64,000 bases of DNA, taken from Lyophyllum atratum (lineage: Eukaryota; Basidiomycota; Agaricomycetes; Agaricales; Lyophyllaceae). The translations under genes were made by a program, and so were the position numbers. Positions within the stretch are counted from its first letter, which is position 1. Each line of letters begins with the position of its first letter. Where the stretch lies: assembly GCA_014905825.1 (NCBI GenBank), contig JACGCN010000022.1, positions 248,001 through 312,000 on the forward strand, given 5' to 3'. Below, piece by piece: positions 24,598 through 35,599 of this stretch. Below the pieces are notes generated by a model. It did not search any database, was not told the origin of the DNA, and saw nothing but the letters and a program-made list of their open reading frames with translations.

Positions 24598-25305
24598 TCA
24601 TAATAACAGCGATGTAGACGCGATGTGACAGGAAGGAGATAGGACACGGCGTACTTTCATATTGAATTACAAGATTTAAAAAGAATCATCTTCTCAATAC
24701 GCGATGCCAATGAGCACTGGATGCATCTTGAGAAACTTGAAAACGCACCATTCACAGCCTGTAGGGAATAAACCATCCTGGCCAGTTGTTCGGCATGTCG
24801 ATGATGTCATAAAGCGACTTGATGCGGTCGACATCCTGAGTGAGCTGCATGTCTTCGGCGGTGCGGTTTGTTCCCACAACGACACAGAACGATACCGAGC
24901 CCGTCCTCGAATTGCGAATACCGGAAATGCGACAGCAATGGCGGGATAACTTGGCGCCGATAGCCTTCAAAGCAGCGAAGCGCCTAGCGGAAAGGCCTCT
25001 CCCTGGCTCGATGTCGTGCGCTTCCGCCCAGGCTTGCAGGTCCTCTCGTGTGATGGGGAAGCCGAAGACTCGGAGCCGGACTTCGTATGCCTTGACTAAA
25101 GGGGGCGCTGGTGGCAGTTTCCACTCGTCTTCGCACTGTTCTTCAAGTTGCTTCGAAGTGGAATCAGGAGGCCTGGATAGAGAAAGTGAGCACCAATTTA
25201 CACGTTATAGGCGGTAGGAAGCACATTTGCAGGATACTAGAAGCCTCCGAGCTAGAGGGAGAACTGGAAGAAAATGTTGATGTTGCTTGTAACAATTGCC
25301 CTGTA
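24598..25305. repeat. direct repeat copy A (about 0.7 kb)
   Basis: It matches 26664-27377 at a constant offset of about 2,062 bases through the core, with scattered substitutions and small indels at the edges. The repeated unit carries an unknown minus-strand gene. No terminal inverted repeats or target-site duplications are obvious, so it looks like a gene duplication rather than a transposon. Confidence 0.85.
24752..25172 (-). CDS. unknown small protein, duplicated family copy A (5' incomplete)
   Basis: The main exon encodes 140 residues starting just after a clear acceptor (CTCTATCCAG): PPDSTSKQLEEQCEDEWK, then LPPAPPLVKAYEVRLRVFGF, PITREDLQAWAEAHDIEPGR, RFAALKAIGAKLSRHCC, a beta-rich segment SVSFCVVVGTN, and DRIKSLYDIIDMPNNWPGW near the end. 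I do not recognise the family. The upstream exon with the start codon was not identified confidently; a nearby ATG would need an intron of only about 31 bases. Copy B is equally open, so this is probably a real, recently duplicated gene. Confidence 0.5.
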
Positions 25306-25728
25306 TATTGTTCATATAGTGCAAGTTCGCTGTATGGCTTGAACGTCGACGTTGTTGGCAAGTCGTGGTCAAGGAAAAGCCATCGGATGTTGTTCGATGT
25401 TTGTGGGTTTGTCTCTTGACCCAATCTTGACCTGAAGTCGATTTTCGAGCCATCACGGATTGCTACAACCCGGAGAGCAATGACAATCGACATCCAGTTC
25501 CCGCTGACGTCGGAGGCAATTTGCCACTTTATGAGTCTTCCACACATTTGCCGTTTATCTTGCTCCCGCTTTCATGCCATGCCCCATGCCACGAGTTGCA
25601 TTGGACTTGCCTACTTTCCGAAGCCTGTAGGTACTCGCGGTCGCGTTGGAACGCGATCCAATTGACTTAGGGGCATCACTTTCTACTATGGGATTTGGGA
25701 TATTCAATGGATTCACGAGACCTCGCAA
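25306..25728. other. spacer between repeat copy A and F-box relic
   Basis: About 420 bases with no recognised gene; open frames on both strands have no similarity or splice structure. Confidence 0.35.
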
Positions 25729-26277
25729 GTGGAACCGCCCAAGAACCGCCTCTGCCTCGCGTTGAGAGGTCATATACCCCCACTCGTCCCTTTGATCTTC
25801 GAGTACTATGATCAAGCGATTTTTGGTGGTCAACGTGCTAAAAGACTCTTGGGGTACTCGATTTCGACGCGATCAGGACGCTTTTCTCATTCCCAACCAA
25901 TTCCCAACGACTCGTCACTCACCCTCGGCACATCGATTACTTTTGACCATAACAATACCGGATGCGAGATGATGATTGCCAAAGCCTTTCCTCACTTGGA
26001 AACGCTCGACGTGTCTGACGAAGTGCGCTTTCCGGCATTTTTGCATTCGCAAGTACCACAGCCCAGTCATCTCAGAGCTAACCTTGTTACTTTCATGTCA
26101 AAGCCGATAGCTGTACCCAGCGCCGGTCCTGTTTGCGTAACATTCCCTTATCCTCATATCCAGGACGCTCAACGGGATGCACCTAATCTCTCTGAGCTGT
26201 TTTCAAATATCCGTTATGTGGGTGGCTATGACAGAAGCAACCAGATGAGCAGCGACTCCAACTTCGAGAGGCACTAG
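25729..26277 (+). pseudogene. F-box/repeat gene relic (C-terminal part)
   Basis: A 549-base open frame whose end resembles the C-terminus of the F-box/repeat protein at 15377-17005: the relic has IQDAQRDAPNLSELFSNIRY where the intact gene has ISDAQWVASKLADIFPNIRS. An AKAFPHLETLDVS segment resembles ARAFPSLSELDLV. No F-box and no first exon are present, and spacing between matching blocks is shortened. I call it a truncated, decaying family copy. Its position between the two direct repeats suggests it was part of the duplicated environment. Confidence 0.5.
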
Positions 26278-26663
26278 CTACGGCACCAGGTTATGCATTC
26301 CATTTTCCTTGATGAATGTGGCGAGTGAGAGATTTTAGCCGGTAGTGGAAACGAGGTAGTGACGCATATTTGGAGATCTACTCAGTCTCGACGAGGTTGT
26401 GCAAATTAACACTCGCCCGTCAGTAATTCCTTATGCCGCTAGCTAGCTGAAATCAGATTGGAACATCCCACTATCTATGCGCTTTGATGGTCTGCCCATT
26501 AATTCTGTGTCGTTCACATCTACCCAAGTATCAGACTTTGCATTATGCAGGCTATGGTCCCATCTCGCCAACAGCCCTACACTCGACCCGCGTCCCAAGG
26601 CTCTTCTCGCGACTACTCGATAACCAGTGGTCAAGTCCTAAGTGTACTCGAGAATCGGCCAAC
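26278..26663. other. spacer between F-box relic and repeat copy B
   Basis: About 390 bases, no gene recognised. Confidence 0.35.
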
Positions 26664-27377
26664 GCATAACAACAGCAACGTAGACGCGATGGACAGGAAG
26701 GAAATAGAATATTGGTTTCGTATTGAATTATAAGTGACAAGATAAAACCATCTTCTTAATACGCGATGCCAATGAGCACTGGATGCATCTTGAGAAACTT
26801 GAAAACGCACCATTCACAGCTTGTAGGGAATAAACCATCCTGGCCAGTTGTTCGGCATGTCGATGATGTCATAAAGCGACTTGATGCGGTCGACATCCTG
26901 AGTGAGCTGCATGTCTTCGGCGGTGCGGTTTGTTCCCACAACGGCACAGAACGATACCGAGCCCGTCCTCGAATTGCGAATACCGGAAATGCGACAGCAA
27001 TGGCGGGATAACTTGACGCCAATAGCCCTCAGGGCAGCGAAGCGCCTAGCGGAAAGGCCTCTCCCTGGCTCGATGTCGTGCGCTTCCGCCCAGGCTTGCA
27101 GGTCCTCGTGTGTGATGGGGAAGCCGAAGACTCGAAGCCGGACTTCGTATGCCTTGACTAAAGGGGGCGCTGGTGGCGGTTTCCACTCGTCTTCGCACTG
27201 TTCTTCAAGTTGCTTCGAAGTGGAATCAGGAGGCCTGGATAGAGAAAGTGAGCACCAATTTACACATTATACGCGGTAGAATGCACATTTGCAGGATCCG
27301 ACGGCCTTGGAGCTGGAGAGAGAACTGGAGGAGAATGTTGATGTTGGTTTCAACAATGGCATTGGTTGCCCTATATA
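26664..27377. repeat. direct repeat copy B (about 0.7 kb)
   Basis: Second copy of the unit at 24598-25305, same orientation, highly similar across the coding core. Its right edge diverges after the segment GAAAATGTTGATGTT / GAGAATGTTGATGTT. Confidence 0.85.
26814..27234 (-). CDS. unknown small protein, duplicated family copy B (5' incomplete)
   Basis: Paralog of the gene at 24752-25172 with the same acceptor and stop. Differences are a few substitutions, for example a Lys in place of Arg near the C-terminus (FIPYKL) and changes in the ALRAIGVKLSRH and FCAVVGTN segments. The frame is intact over 140 residues. Retention of the frame in both copies favours function or very recent duplication. 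No family recognised. Confidence 0.5.
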
Positions 27378-27793
27378 ACTTTAAGAACATCAGCTGATCG
27401 CGTGACCAGTGTGCGGATGCATGTGACTATTACGTTATGCACTAGTCGTACCCATTGTTCTCTTTCTTACAACCTCTCCAGAGGTGGCCTTGTTGGCATC
27501 AAGCCTTCTTCTCGCGAAGCTATTGGAGACAAGGATCCTTTTGTTCGAATATTTCGACTTACAACAACCAGCTTGTCTATCGTTGTCATCGAGACGACAA
27601 GCAGTTTTTGTTCTCCCAACAAGTTCAAGTTAAATCCGGCCGGCGTGCCAATCGTTCCATTGTCTGTCGTTATTCTAAGAACTGCATGATGTCGGAATTT
27701 AGATTGAGCTGGGCCATATGTATAAATCCTCTTCTCATATTCACGAACAGTGGACTCGAGCCTCAGCTTCTCTGAATCGCATACATAGCTCCA
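27378..27793. other. upstream region of the nuclease-like gene
   Basis: About 415 bases between repeat copy B and the ORF at 27794; overlapping open frames on the plus strand show no similarity. It probably holds the promoter of the next gene. Confidence 0.35.
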
Positions 27794-28798
27794 ATGTCTG
27801 ATTCACATTCCGACTTCGTACTCCCTGGTCTAGCCACCAACCGCCATGGCCCAGCAACCTTGATTGTCACGCTGGTTTACGCCTACAGCAGACGTTGGAA
27901 TCGCCGCCGCTTGGAACACCATACCTACGCCTTCTGGGACAAAGTTTTGTCCTACCTGATCGCCGACCTCGAGCCCAATGTATTTCATATACCCCAGCTC
28001 AGTATCCATAATCCTCCCTCGCAATATCCCGATTCCTCCTTCCGCACAGATGCTGGTGCAAACGGGGATGAAACCATCCCTGATTTCGCTATAATGGGTG
28101 CCGATGCTACGAACTGGAGTGTGAACTCCACGACGATGTCACCCAAGTTCCCCCCGTTGGAGAAGTGGAGGGATGTGAAGATCCACTCCTTAAAACCCTT
28201 GGTGATCGTAGAGCTGAAACGAACCGCCACCCGCTCTGCTCAAACCGTCGCATTGTTCCTTGACAACCTGCGGCTTTCAATATCTGCTGCCCAAGTGGCT
28301 GCCGACGACCAGGCCATCCTCGCTTTTGAGGCCTTCAAGGAACTAAAGGAGATTATCTTAATAGCTGCTGCTGGGGAATGGTGGACATTCAAGCATGTCA
28401 GAAAGGATGGTTTTCCAGATCAGTTTCAACTTGAAGACTCTTTGCAGGAGCAATTGCCATATAACCAACGTCAGGGCAAGAAGGGGTCTAAAACCAAGTC
28501 TAAACCCCAAGTCTTACCATTCATCCGTTATACCGACCTCGGGCCTCATGAGATGGAGACCCTCAAAGCCGACGTCGAAGACGCCATGCCCGAAACCAAC
28601 CAATGGTCCCTCAACATCCTCTTTGGAACCGAGGTCTCTAACCAACGATTTTATCTCATCCATCACTGGCTTGGGGAGCAACGAGGCGAAGTAGGCGACC
28701 CATATGACGAGACACTGTCACCGGTAAGGATCGGCCGCAAACATTTCAGAGTATACTCGCTTATCGAATCCATCATCTTTAGGAAACCAGCGAGGTAA
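27794..28798 (+). CDS. unknown protein with PD-(D/E)XK-like signature
   Basis: An intronless 334-residue frame, unusual among intron-rich neighbours. Residues 96-97 are PD in the context TIPDFAIMG and residues 138-142 are VIVELKRT after a hydrophobic strand; this order (PD, about 43 residues, E-x-K) is the active-site layout of PD-(D/E)XK nucleases. Helical N-terminal and C-terminal regions (FLIHHW-like YLIHHWLGEQRG) flank it, with a Lys-rich linker (QGKKGSKTKSK). The assignment is by motif only; a non-catalytic relative or chance is possible. A potential GT-AG intron right at the stop (28796-28863) could add a short tail. It lies inside the duplicated island, which suggests an accessory or selfish function, but nothing mobile is attached to it. 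Confidence 0.55.
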   Translation: MSDSHSDFVLPGLATNRHGPATLIVTLVYAYSRRWNRRRLEHHTYAFWDKVLSYLIADLEPNVFHIPQLSIHNPPSQYPDSSFRTDAGANGDETIPDFAIMGADATNWSVNSTTMSPKFPPLEKWRDVKIHSLKPLVIVELKRTATRSAQTVALFLDNLRLSISAAQVAADDQAILAFEAFKELKEIILIAAAGEWWTFKHVRKDGFPDQFQLEDSLQEQLPYNQRQGKKGSKTKSKPQVLPFIRYTDLGPHEMETLKADVEDAMPETNQWSLNILFGTEVSNQRFYLIHHWLGEQRGEVGDPYDETLSPVRIGRKHFRVYSLIESIIFRKPAR

Positions 28799-29179
28799 GA
28801 TCGTGATTTGTCTGATTATCAGAAAGCGCACCACTGACCAGTTCTGATTCTCTCGTGTTCAGGACGACGAGCTGGATGTCATGTCTGAACCCGAAGACTA
28901 GATACTCTGTAAGCGCAGGTCCTTGCATCATTGAATGTCATTCTTCAAAGGTAGAGTCATTTCATCTCGTGTAGCCTGTACCTATCTAACGAAATCGTCA
29001 ATGCCAAAGCCCAGTACCCCCCAAGTTCTCATTGGCGACCACTCTCATCTTAAGATTGAATTTGTTGCCTTATGTAAATACACGTGTAGTCAAAGTGCCA
29101 TTTTTACAATAAAGACACTCCCCTCATTATCAGTCTCGACCATAGTGATTCAGTCGTAAATGCGGTTGACATGCCGGAT
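28799..29179. other. 3' flank of the nuclease-like gene
   Basis: About 380 bases without a recognised gene. It could contain a short last exon of the preceding gene after an acceptor at 28863. Confidence 0.35.
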
Positions 29180-30040
29180 ACATAGTCTGCATGTCTTTGG
29201 CGGTGCGGTTTGTTGAGAGAAAACCATCCTCCGGGCCAAACATCCTACAACATCCCATGGCCTACTACAACTCGCCAGAACCTTCAAGCGCTCGCACCGC
29301 GACGGCGTCCTTCACTGCATTCATTTGAATCTATAGGGCAGTTGTTACAACCAACATCGACATTCAAGTTTTCAGTTCTCTCTCTAGCTCCGAGCCGTCG
29401 TATCCTGCAAATGTGCATTGCACTACTTATTGCATGTACTCGAGTACTACTAGACTAGTGCTCACTTTTTCTATCCAGGTCTCCTGGTCCCACTTCCCTT
29501 TCCCTGGCTTGATGTCGTGCGCTCGCCCAGGCTAGTAGGTCTTCTTGTGTAACGGGGAAGCCAAAGACTCGGAGTCGGATTTCGTGTGCCTTGGCTAAAG
29601 CACCCACTCTTCTTCAAGTTGCTTCGCCTCACATCAGGGGGTATGCTGCCTTGAGGCCTACTTAGCGGCAAGAGGTTCCTCGGGATTTTCGTCGCTTTTC
29701 AGGCATTCGCAACACGAGGATGGGCTCGGAGTTGTTTTGTTTCGTTGCAGCCTGCAGGAACAAATCTACTAGTACTACTACCACCGCCAAAGACATGCAC
29801 TGCATGATGCAGCTCAGTCAGGATGTCGACCGCATCAAGTCACTTTATGATATCATTGACATTCCGAACAACTGGCCAAGAGAATTGTGCCGGGCAATTA
29901 AGTGCTCGGCGATGCACCGCAGCTGTGAATGGTGCGTTTCAAGTTTCTGAAGATGCGCCCAGTGCTCATTAGCATCGCGTATGGAGAAGATGATCCTATT
30001 TTGTGTCTTGTAATTCAATATGAAACCAATATCGATAGTA
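29180..30040. pseudogene. third, rearranged relic of the duplicated small-gene family
   Basis: Blocks of the family gene recur here in scrambled order and orientation. 29330-29490 matches the region upstream of the main exon with the coding strand now plus (CTCCGAGCC, ATCCTGCAAATGTGC, CTATCCAG). 29495-29610 matches the exon start in the opposite sense (GATGTCGTGCGC, GGGGAAGCCAAAGACTCGG). 29815-30025 matches the end of the gene on the plus strand again (DVDRIKSLYDIIDIPNNWP), including its 3' flank. The frame is broken several times. This is a dead copy with an internal inversion. Confidence 0.6.
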
Positions 30041-30840
30041 ATGGTATACGGGAGACATCTTTCCGGTGGTCAGGGATAGCTAAGTACGAATACGTAACCT
30101 CATGCAGCGGCCTTCCAGTTATCGCTAGCGCTTCGTCACCTTTCTTACTAGGCAGAACATGGACACGAACTCGCCATTGGGTTGACGGTAACGGCCAACA
30201 ACGATCCCGGCGGCGGCCCGATACAACATATCATGCGGGCCTCATCTCAGTGTTCACGTGGTACGCCAAGTTTATACTGAGAACCAGAGTCCAGACTACT
30301 CATTGGAATAGATTGGAATCGATCGCCGGATATATCGGTTATGGGTTGGCAAACTCGCCCAAGGTCCCGGGCATCAACATCGGTAGGCTGAGTATATCCA
30401 CGATATATTCACTTTCAATCGCTCTCTTGTTTTCCTGATCCTTGTCGTTCTTCAATCTTCAGCTGCTGAGCTTGAGGCTTCGCGCCGCCAAGGAATACCA
30501 AGAGCACGCCACCGGACGAAGTACCACATCTGTGGCTCCCGCAAGCCGATATCTCGGGCGCGAGACATCGCTTTGCGATCACGTAGACGTCAGCCGCAAT
30601 GTTACCTCTGTCTCCATTTTGTGTCGCGCGTCCCTGTGTTATCGTGCCCGACGCGTCGCATGTAGTATGCTAGCGCTCGTACTTTCTCGCCAAACACGTA
30701 CCAGGATAGATGTCTTCCGTCACTTAATCCTCGTGGCTGCTTTTTTGAGGGTCATTTTTCCGCGAACACTACAAAATCGGAAGCTATGGCTGCATCCAGT
30801 CAACTCCAAAACATTGTTCAACTTTTGTGACATAGCTCGA
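30041..30840. other. no gene recognised
   Basis: About 800 bases between the relic and the dioxygenase. Several open frames of up to 165 codons on the plus strand lack splice signals and similarity. The last few hundred bases are presumably the old dioxygenase promoter. Confidence 0.4.
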
Positions 30841-32224
30841 ATGCGTCTCACCAGCTGTGTCGCTTTCGTTGCGCTTCCAGCGACGCTCATTTCTGGTGCG
30901 TGGTTTAGAAAAACGTCTCGTCCGAGTGAACTTTACTGAGAAGGTCCTGTAGCCCACCCTGGCGAAGAGCATGAGCATGTTAGCGAGACGGAACTCGCCC
31001 GCAGGGAGGTCTGTCCGATCATGCCGAATCAACAATCACACACTACGTATGCTGACAAGGCTGGGGGTTCTTACCTAGATGGAAGGCATCGCCAGACACC
31101 TGCAAGCCCGTAAGTGTGCCTCAGCGATTTCTGCCTTTGAGGCGCAGCGCATGATGAAGAGGGACACCCTCATGAAGAGGCAGACAACTACCTCTTCGGC
31201 AGCGCCGCCTCACTACACCTCGATACAGAATGTGGGGTGCCCTCCCTTCAACTTACGCCTATTGTTGATTTTCACCCACCAGTCAACGTGTATCACGGCC
31301 CCTGAAGTCACTGAAGGCCCTTACTATATCGACAATGAGTATGTCCGCACCGACCTGTCCGAGCCGCAAGGGTAAGCTTGCTTAAGATGAGCTTTATATG
31401 ATACAAATCCCTTATCATGCTGTAGCGGTGTCAAGCTGGTCTTGGACGTTGGAGTCATCGACACTACCACCTGTAAGCCTCTCCCCAACGTCTTCGTGGA
31501 GCTTTGGGCTGGTGAGTAACCCCGGCGATCCCGCTCTGAGTTGCCTTACTATCTCCTCTCCTAAAAGCCAACTCCACTGGCGTCTACGGCGGATACAGTG
31601 GCGGCGGAACTACTAACATCCACAAAGAGACCTTCTTGCGCGGCGGATACTATACAAACGCCAATGGCATCGTCGAACTCACGACGAGTTATCCAGGATA
31701 TTATCAAGGCCGTGCCATATCCACACCATGCTCCACAAGACCTGGTCGCAGAACGCCAACGGGTACGCAGATCTATGGGCTTCACGGTCATTTGATCTTC
31801 ATTGACGCATCAAACCATCGTCTTTCCAGAACCCTTGTCTCGCACGCCGGAAGCCTCGTCCGCATCGGCCAATTCTTCTTTGCAGAAACCTGGAACGACA
31901 AGGTCTTCGCCACCGCTCCTTACAACACAAATAAGCAGGATAGGACCCTGAACAGCCAGGACAGTATCCTCACCCAGGCGGACTCGGGGGGCAATAATGC
32001 GTTTATCAAGTGCGTACTCCATTTCACTGCTTACACCATTACATTCTGTTGACCCCTTTCCAGCCTTCAACAGCTTGGAAACCTCCCTCTCCCGGGGCCT
32101 GCTAGGCTAGATCAGTACGCCTCAAGCCATGTCTCGGCCACTATCCAGTCTAACAACCTGTATTGTAGCTCTCGGTGTCGATTCCAGCAAGGCCCACACC
32201 ATACAGAACAAGAACTTTCTTTAG
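30841..32224 (+). pseudogene. extracellular intradiol ring-cleavage dioxygenase, frame-disrupted
   Basis: Exons at 30841-30895, 30953-31008, 31079-31231, 31283-31371, 31426-31511 and from 31568 join cleanly. They give a signal peptide (MRLTSCVAFVALPATLISG), a His-rich pro-region (AHPGEEHEHVSETELARRE), then the intradiol core TAPEVTEGPYYIDNEYVR, VKLVLDVGVIDTTTCKPLPN and VFVELWA. The iron-binding Tyr pair region (GPYY, YPGYYQGR) is present. At about 31713 the conserved HIHTMLH block lies in another frame, so a one-base indel removes the iron-ligand His residues from the main frame. A second one-base offset occurs near 32086 before the final VALGVDSSKAHTIQNKN. Relatives cleave catechols between the hydroxyls, outside the cell. 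I call it a recent pseudogene or an assembly-error site; without the two offsets the protein would be full length. Confidence 0.75.
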
Positions 32225-32563
32225 CACTCGGTTAGAGATGTATATACCTTGAGGAAGACAGGTGGTTCATGGTGATGCCAAGAAGATTTCATGTTTGAGG
32301 GCGTTGCTTTTGTATATGTGTCGCCAGCGCCAATCCTTTCCTAACCGCAAAACGTGAAATCGAGACATCCGATATAGCTTCAGGCAATGAATACTACTTG
32401 CTACAGTTTTCGTGACCTGTCCGTTTACCTGATACATTCCACCATCCATTCCGATCTAATGCTATGAGGCTCATCTGAGTCGATTGGTCAGAAATATCTG
32501 ATCAGGAGACACGTATCACATATGCTTACCTTCCGTGAACCTATGACGAAGGGATGACGAATC
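32225..32563. other. convergent 3' intergenic region
   Basis: About 340 bases between the dioxygenase and the TFIIIC90-like gene 3' ends. Nothing recognised. Confidence 0.5.
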
Positions 32564-35500
32564 CTAGAGCACACTGACGAAACTATTGTTACAGAATAAA
32601 CACCGATGAACGGCTTCGAGAAGCTCCTCAACGACCCAACCACGTGCTGCGGCCGGTAACCAGTTCTGAGTGGGTGAGTTGGGCGTTGACAGAGGAAGAA
32701 AAGCCTTGCGGCTGCAGCCAACGCATGTCCGGACCAAAGGGGTGGAAAGGATAAATGTGGTGATTGAGCAGCGAGCTAATCAGCTAGTCATAAGCGACAT
32801 GCAACACGAGACGCCCATTACGGGGTTTACGTACCCCACGAGTGACCATTGGAGCAAGTAGCGGTGGTGATGTCTTCCAACGGTACTTCGACAAGACAAG
32901 CGGGACAGACTTCATCAAAGCTGTTTGTGACAGGCGCCAACTGGGGATCTGGGAATACTACAGCCTGCGAAGTCGCCTGAAGATTGTGTCCTTCGGCAGA
33001 GAGATCTTGAGGAGACCCTGGCAGCAATGATTGGACTACCATGCGAAGGACAAATGGTATATCATTGGCTGAAGGGTCGATTTAGTGATTTTTCGGAACT
33101 GTCAGTGGAGAAACGAACGAGTAAGGTGGTTGACAGCAGCCGTAAGATGTCGAATGATGGTGCGAAGAATACGATGGGAGATCGTTGTGAGAAGACTCTG
33201 GGCAACAAGGCCACATTCGTCTTGTTTCTCTTGGCTGTCGGAGTGTTTCTTGTCAAGCAATGGATTCACGTTAAGTCACTTACACCTTCGCTTCTGCATG
33301 CTGATGGTTACATACCCATGCAAAGTCCGCCATAGAAAGGCGCATACGCAGTGAGAGAAGGACATCCCAACCAAACAAGTGCTGAGCCAGACTAGTTCGA
33401 AATACTGACCTGAGCTCTGGCGTCGCGCCCGACCATGACGGGACCAACACATGGACGGAGTGGTCATCAGCCGGAGTTTTCAGGATTTCCAGTATTCGAG
33501 CGTGTAGTGCGCTGAGCTTGGCTCTGTCCCGAAGGCGGAAAAAGAAGGGGCGCAGCAGGTAGAGTGGCGCGACTCCAGCAGCTGATTCAGGAGGTACATC
33601 AACAGCGGAAGAGATAGCTATGCAAAACATACCTGTTTTAGCTCCATTAACGACCTCTTCAAGCTCATGCATGAAAGCGTCGTCATTATCATCATCCCAT
33701 AACCGGGAAACCAAGAGAGTGCTGTTATGCTTTGCCTCGTGTTTGTAGCTGAAATCTGAAGGGCGAGATGCTCTGCGAGAGTGCATCCTTTGTGAAGATG
33801 GATAAAGTTGTACTTTATATATCACGACGTACTCTTGGATCCAGATGAATGTGGCGGACCCGTCATAGGATGCTAGTCCCGTTATGCGATTCATGACGCT
33901 GAAATCGACAGTCTGCTCTGATCGCACAAATACCGAGCGTACGGCCTTCGATAGGCTCTGTGATGTAACTGGATCTTCGGTCGTCTTAGGAGTCATAGAT
34001 GGTTCGCCAGACAAACTATGGAACGCATGGAGAGATCCATCAAACAACGTTAAGAGTAGGACGTCTAGCCTTCGGATATACTCAATCCCAGAAGCGGGAT
34101 GTAGAGAAGAGGAACCCGCTGATAGTTTTTGTGTTCGTAGGCGAAAAGCGCGATAACCTGACCAGCCAATATTGGGAGAAGGCGGGGACCATAGATATAG
34201 CATCCCGGGTTTGCAATGTACAAGGATTCGCTGCGACGCATTGAGGGGATGATGGAAAACAACGAGGGACTAAGCTCACTCCTTTGTATGGTATTTCTAT
34301 CCAGGACAATGCAGTAACACCGGCGTTGTCGGGTTCATAGAGCCTGGCAACTGGCTCGACAGTGAGACACAGTTTCGTCTGCGTCATATTTTGACTCGTA
34401 GACTCTTCGAGAGACTGCGTGACTTTTACTAGACCGACCGTGCCATCTGAAGCTGCATAGCCTACATATGCTTCGCCTACACGAGGAATATCAGAAGCCG
34501 CAGGGAAGAATGGGGGTAATTGCTCACAGGTCCCTTGTTTTATAGTTGTCCACGACGAAAAGGAGACATTCGTGATCCACTTATCGACAACTTGGAGGTT
34601 TTCGACAAGCTCGATCGATTTATCTGCACGATATCTGACTACGTTCAGCTGTGGTTCGTACGCGAAAGATGATTAGTTTGAACCTCAGAAATAAAAGAGA
34701 GCCCGCTCTGTTACCCGCCACAAGCAAGGACCCGTTGACAGCAGGAGTCGGTATCACGCCAAAGTCAGCCTGTGGTGACCAGATTATGCCTGTAGGGACC
34801 AAGTCAATATCGTTGATAATGTCTTTAGTAGCTGTACTCGCTGGTAATCTGAGATTTGAGAGCCTGGACTGTCTGGCCAGCTGGACTGCTGTCCCCGGAG
34901 AAGGTCTCGAGTAAAAACGGTGTAACCTCGTATACCTTTTCGAAGAGATGAGTTTCATAAACAATCAAACGAGTGGATCGGTCTACTTTAATCCATTCTC
35001 CCTTCAAACAATTTTTGGCCGCTGTCCAAAGAGTCAGATCCATGTTTGAAGTCAGGGCTGCGAGGACGCAGCTGTATATGCAGATTTACGTGAGTGAAAG
35101 TCTACAGCGTAGACAGGAATAGCCTTACCCAGAGTCAATCGACAAGCCACTAGGAGAGAATGTGACATCCCAAAGAGCGACGTCAATTGATCCAAGTGAA
35201 GCAGCACCCCATGCTGCGAATAGGTTAGAAGTCCAACGACTAGCTGAACGAAGAAGAAGTATCATACCCTGTGAGTATTCCGGCCATCTGTGCACGTCCG
35301 ACTTATCGAAAGGAATGATCGTCCGGAACCATGCAATCGGAGGAATACCGTCACGAGTTTCCTTCTCGTTGACAGACTTGATCACCGAAGACACATCAAA
35401 ATGCACCCCATGGTCTGGGGTCTATGATTATATTTACGTGAAATTGCGTGCAAAGTAGCTCTACACTCACCATAATGTACGCAGCGTTTTTTGTTGCGAA

Positions 35501-35599
35501 GCATACTTGACCATCAGCGGACCACTGTAGACATTTCACAGACGGGTATGATGTGACAGTAGGCACGTTTAGCGTTGTATATATCGGAGGGGAGCCCAT
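32564..35599 (-). CDS. GTF3C4: TFIIIC 90-kDa-type subunit (WD-like N-terminus, C-terminal zinc fingers)
   Basis: Multi-exon gene starting MGSPPIYTTLNVPTVTSYPS at 35599. The N-terminal half has beta-propeller-like repeats (CLQWSADGQVCFATKN, ALWDVTFSPSGLSIDSG, LTSNMDLTLWTAAKN), as in the TFIIIC90 delta-N domain. The C-terminus carries the diagnostic TFIIIC zinc-finger array: VCPACLVEVPLED, CSNGHSWG, RCS, RTCVGCSRKAFLP and RCLFCNN, ending FVSVL. TFIIIC binds A and B boxes of tRNA genes and recruits TFIIIB and RNA polymerase III in the nucleus; the 90-kDa subunit links the two lobes. Family length and domain order match. It shares a 400-base divergent upstream region with the 2OG oxygenase. Individual internal exon ends were not all fixed. 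Confidence 0.85.

Noticed and set aside
24840..25217. 125-codon plus-strand frame conserved in both direct repeats (also 26902-27279)
   Set aside because: Antisense to the better-supported gene; preserved only because the repeats are recent.
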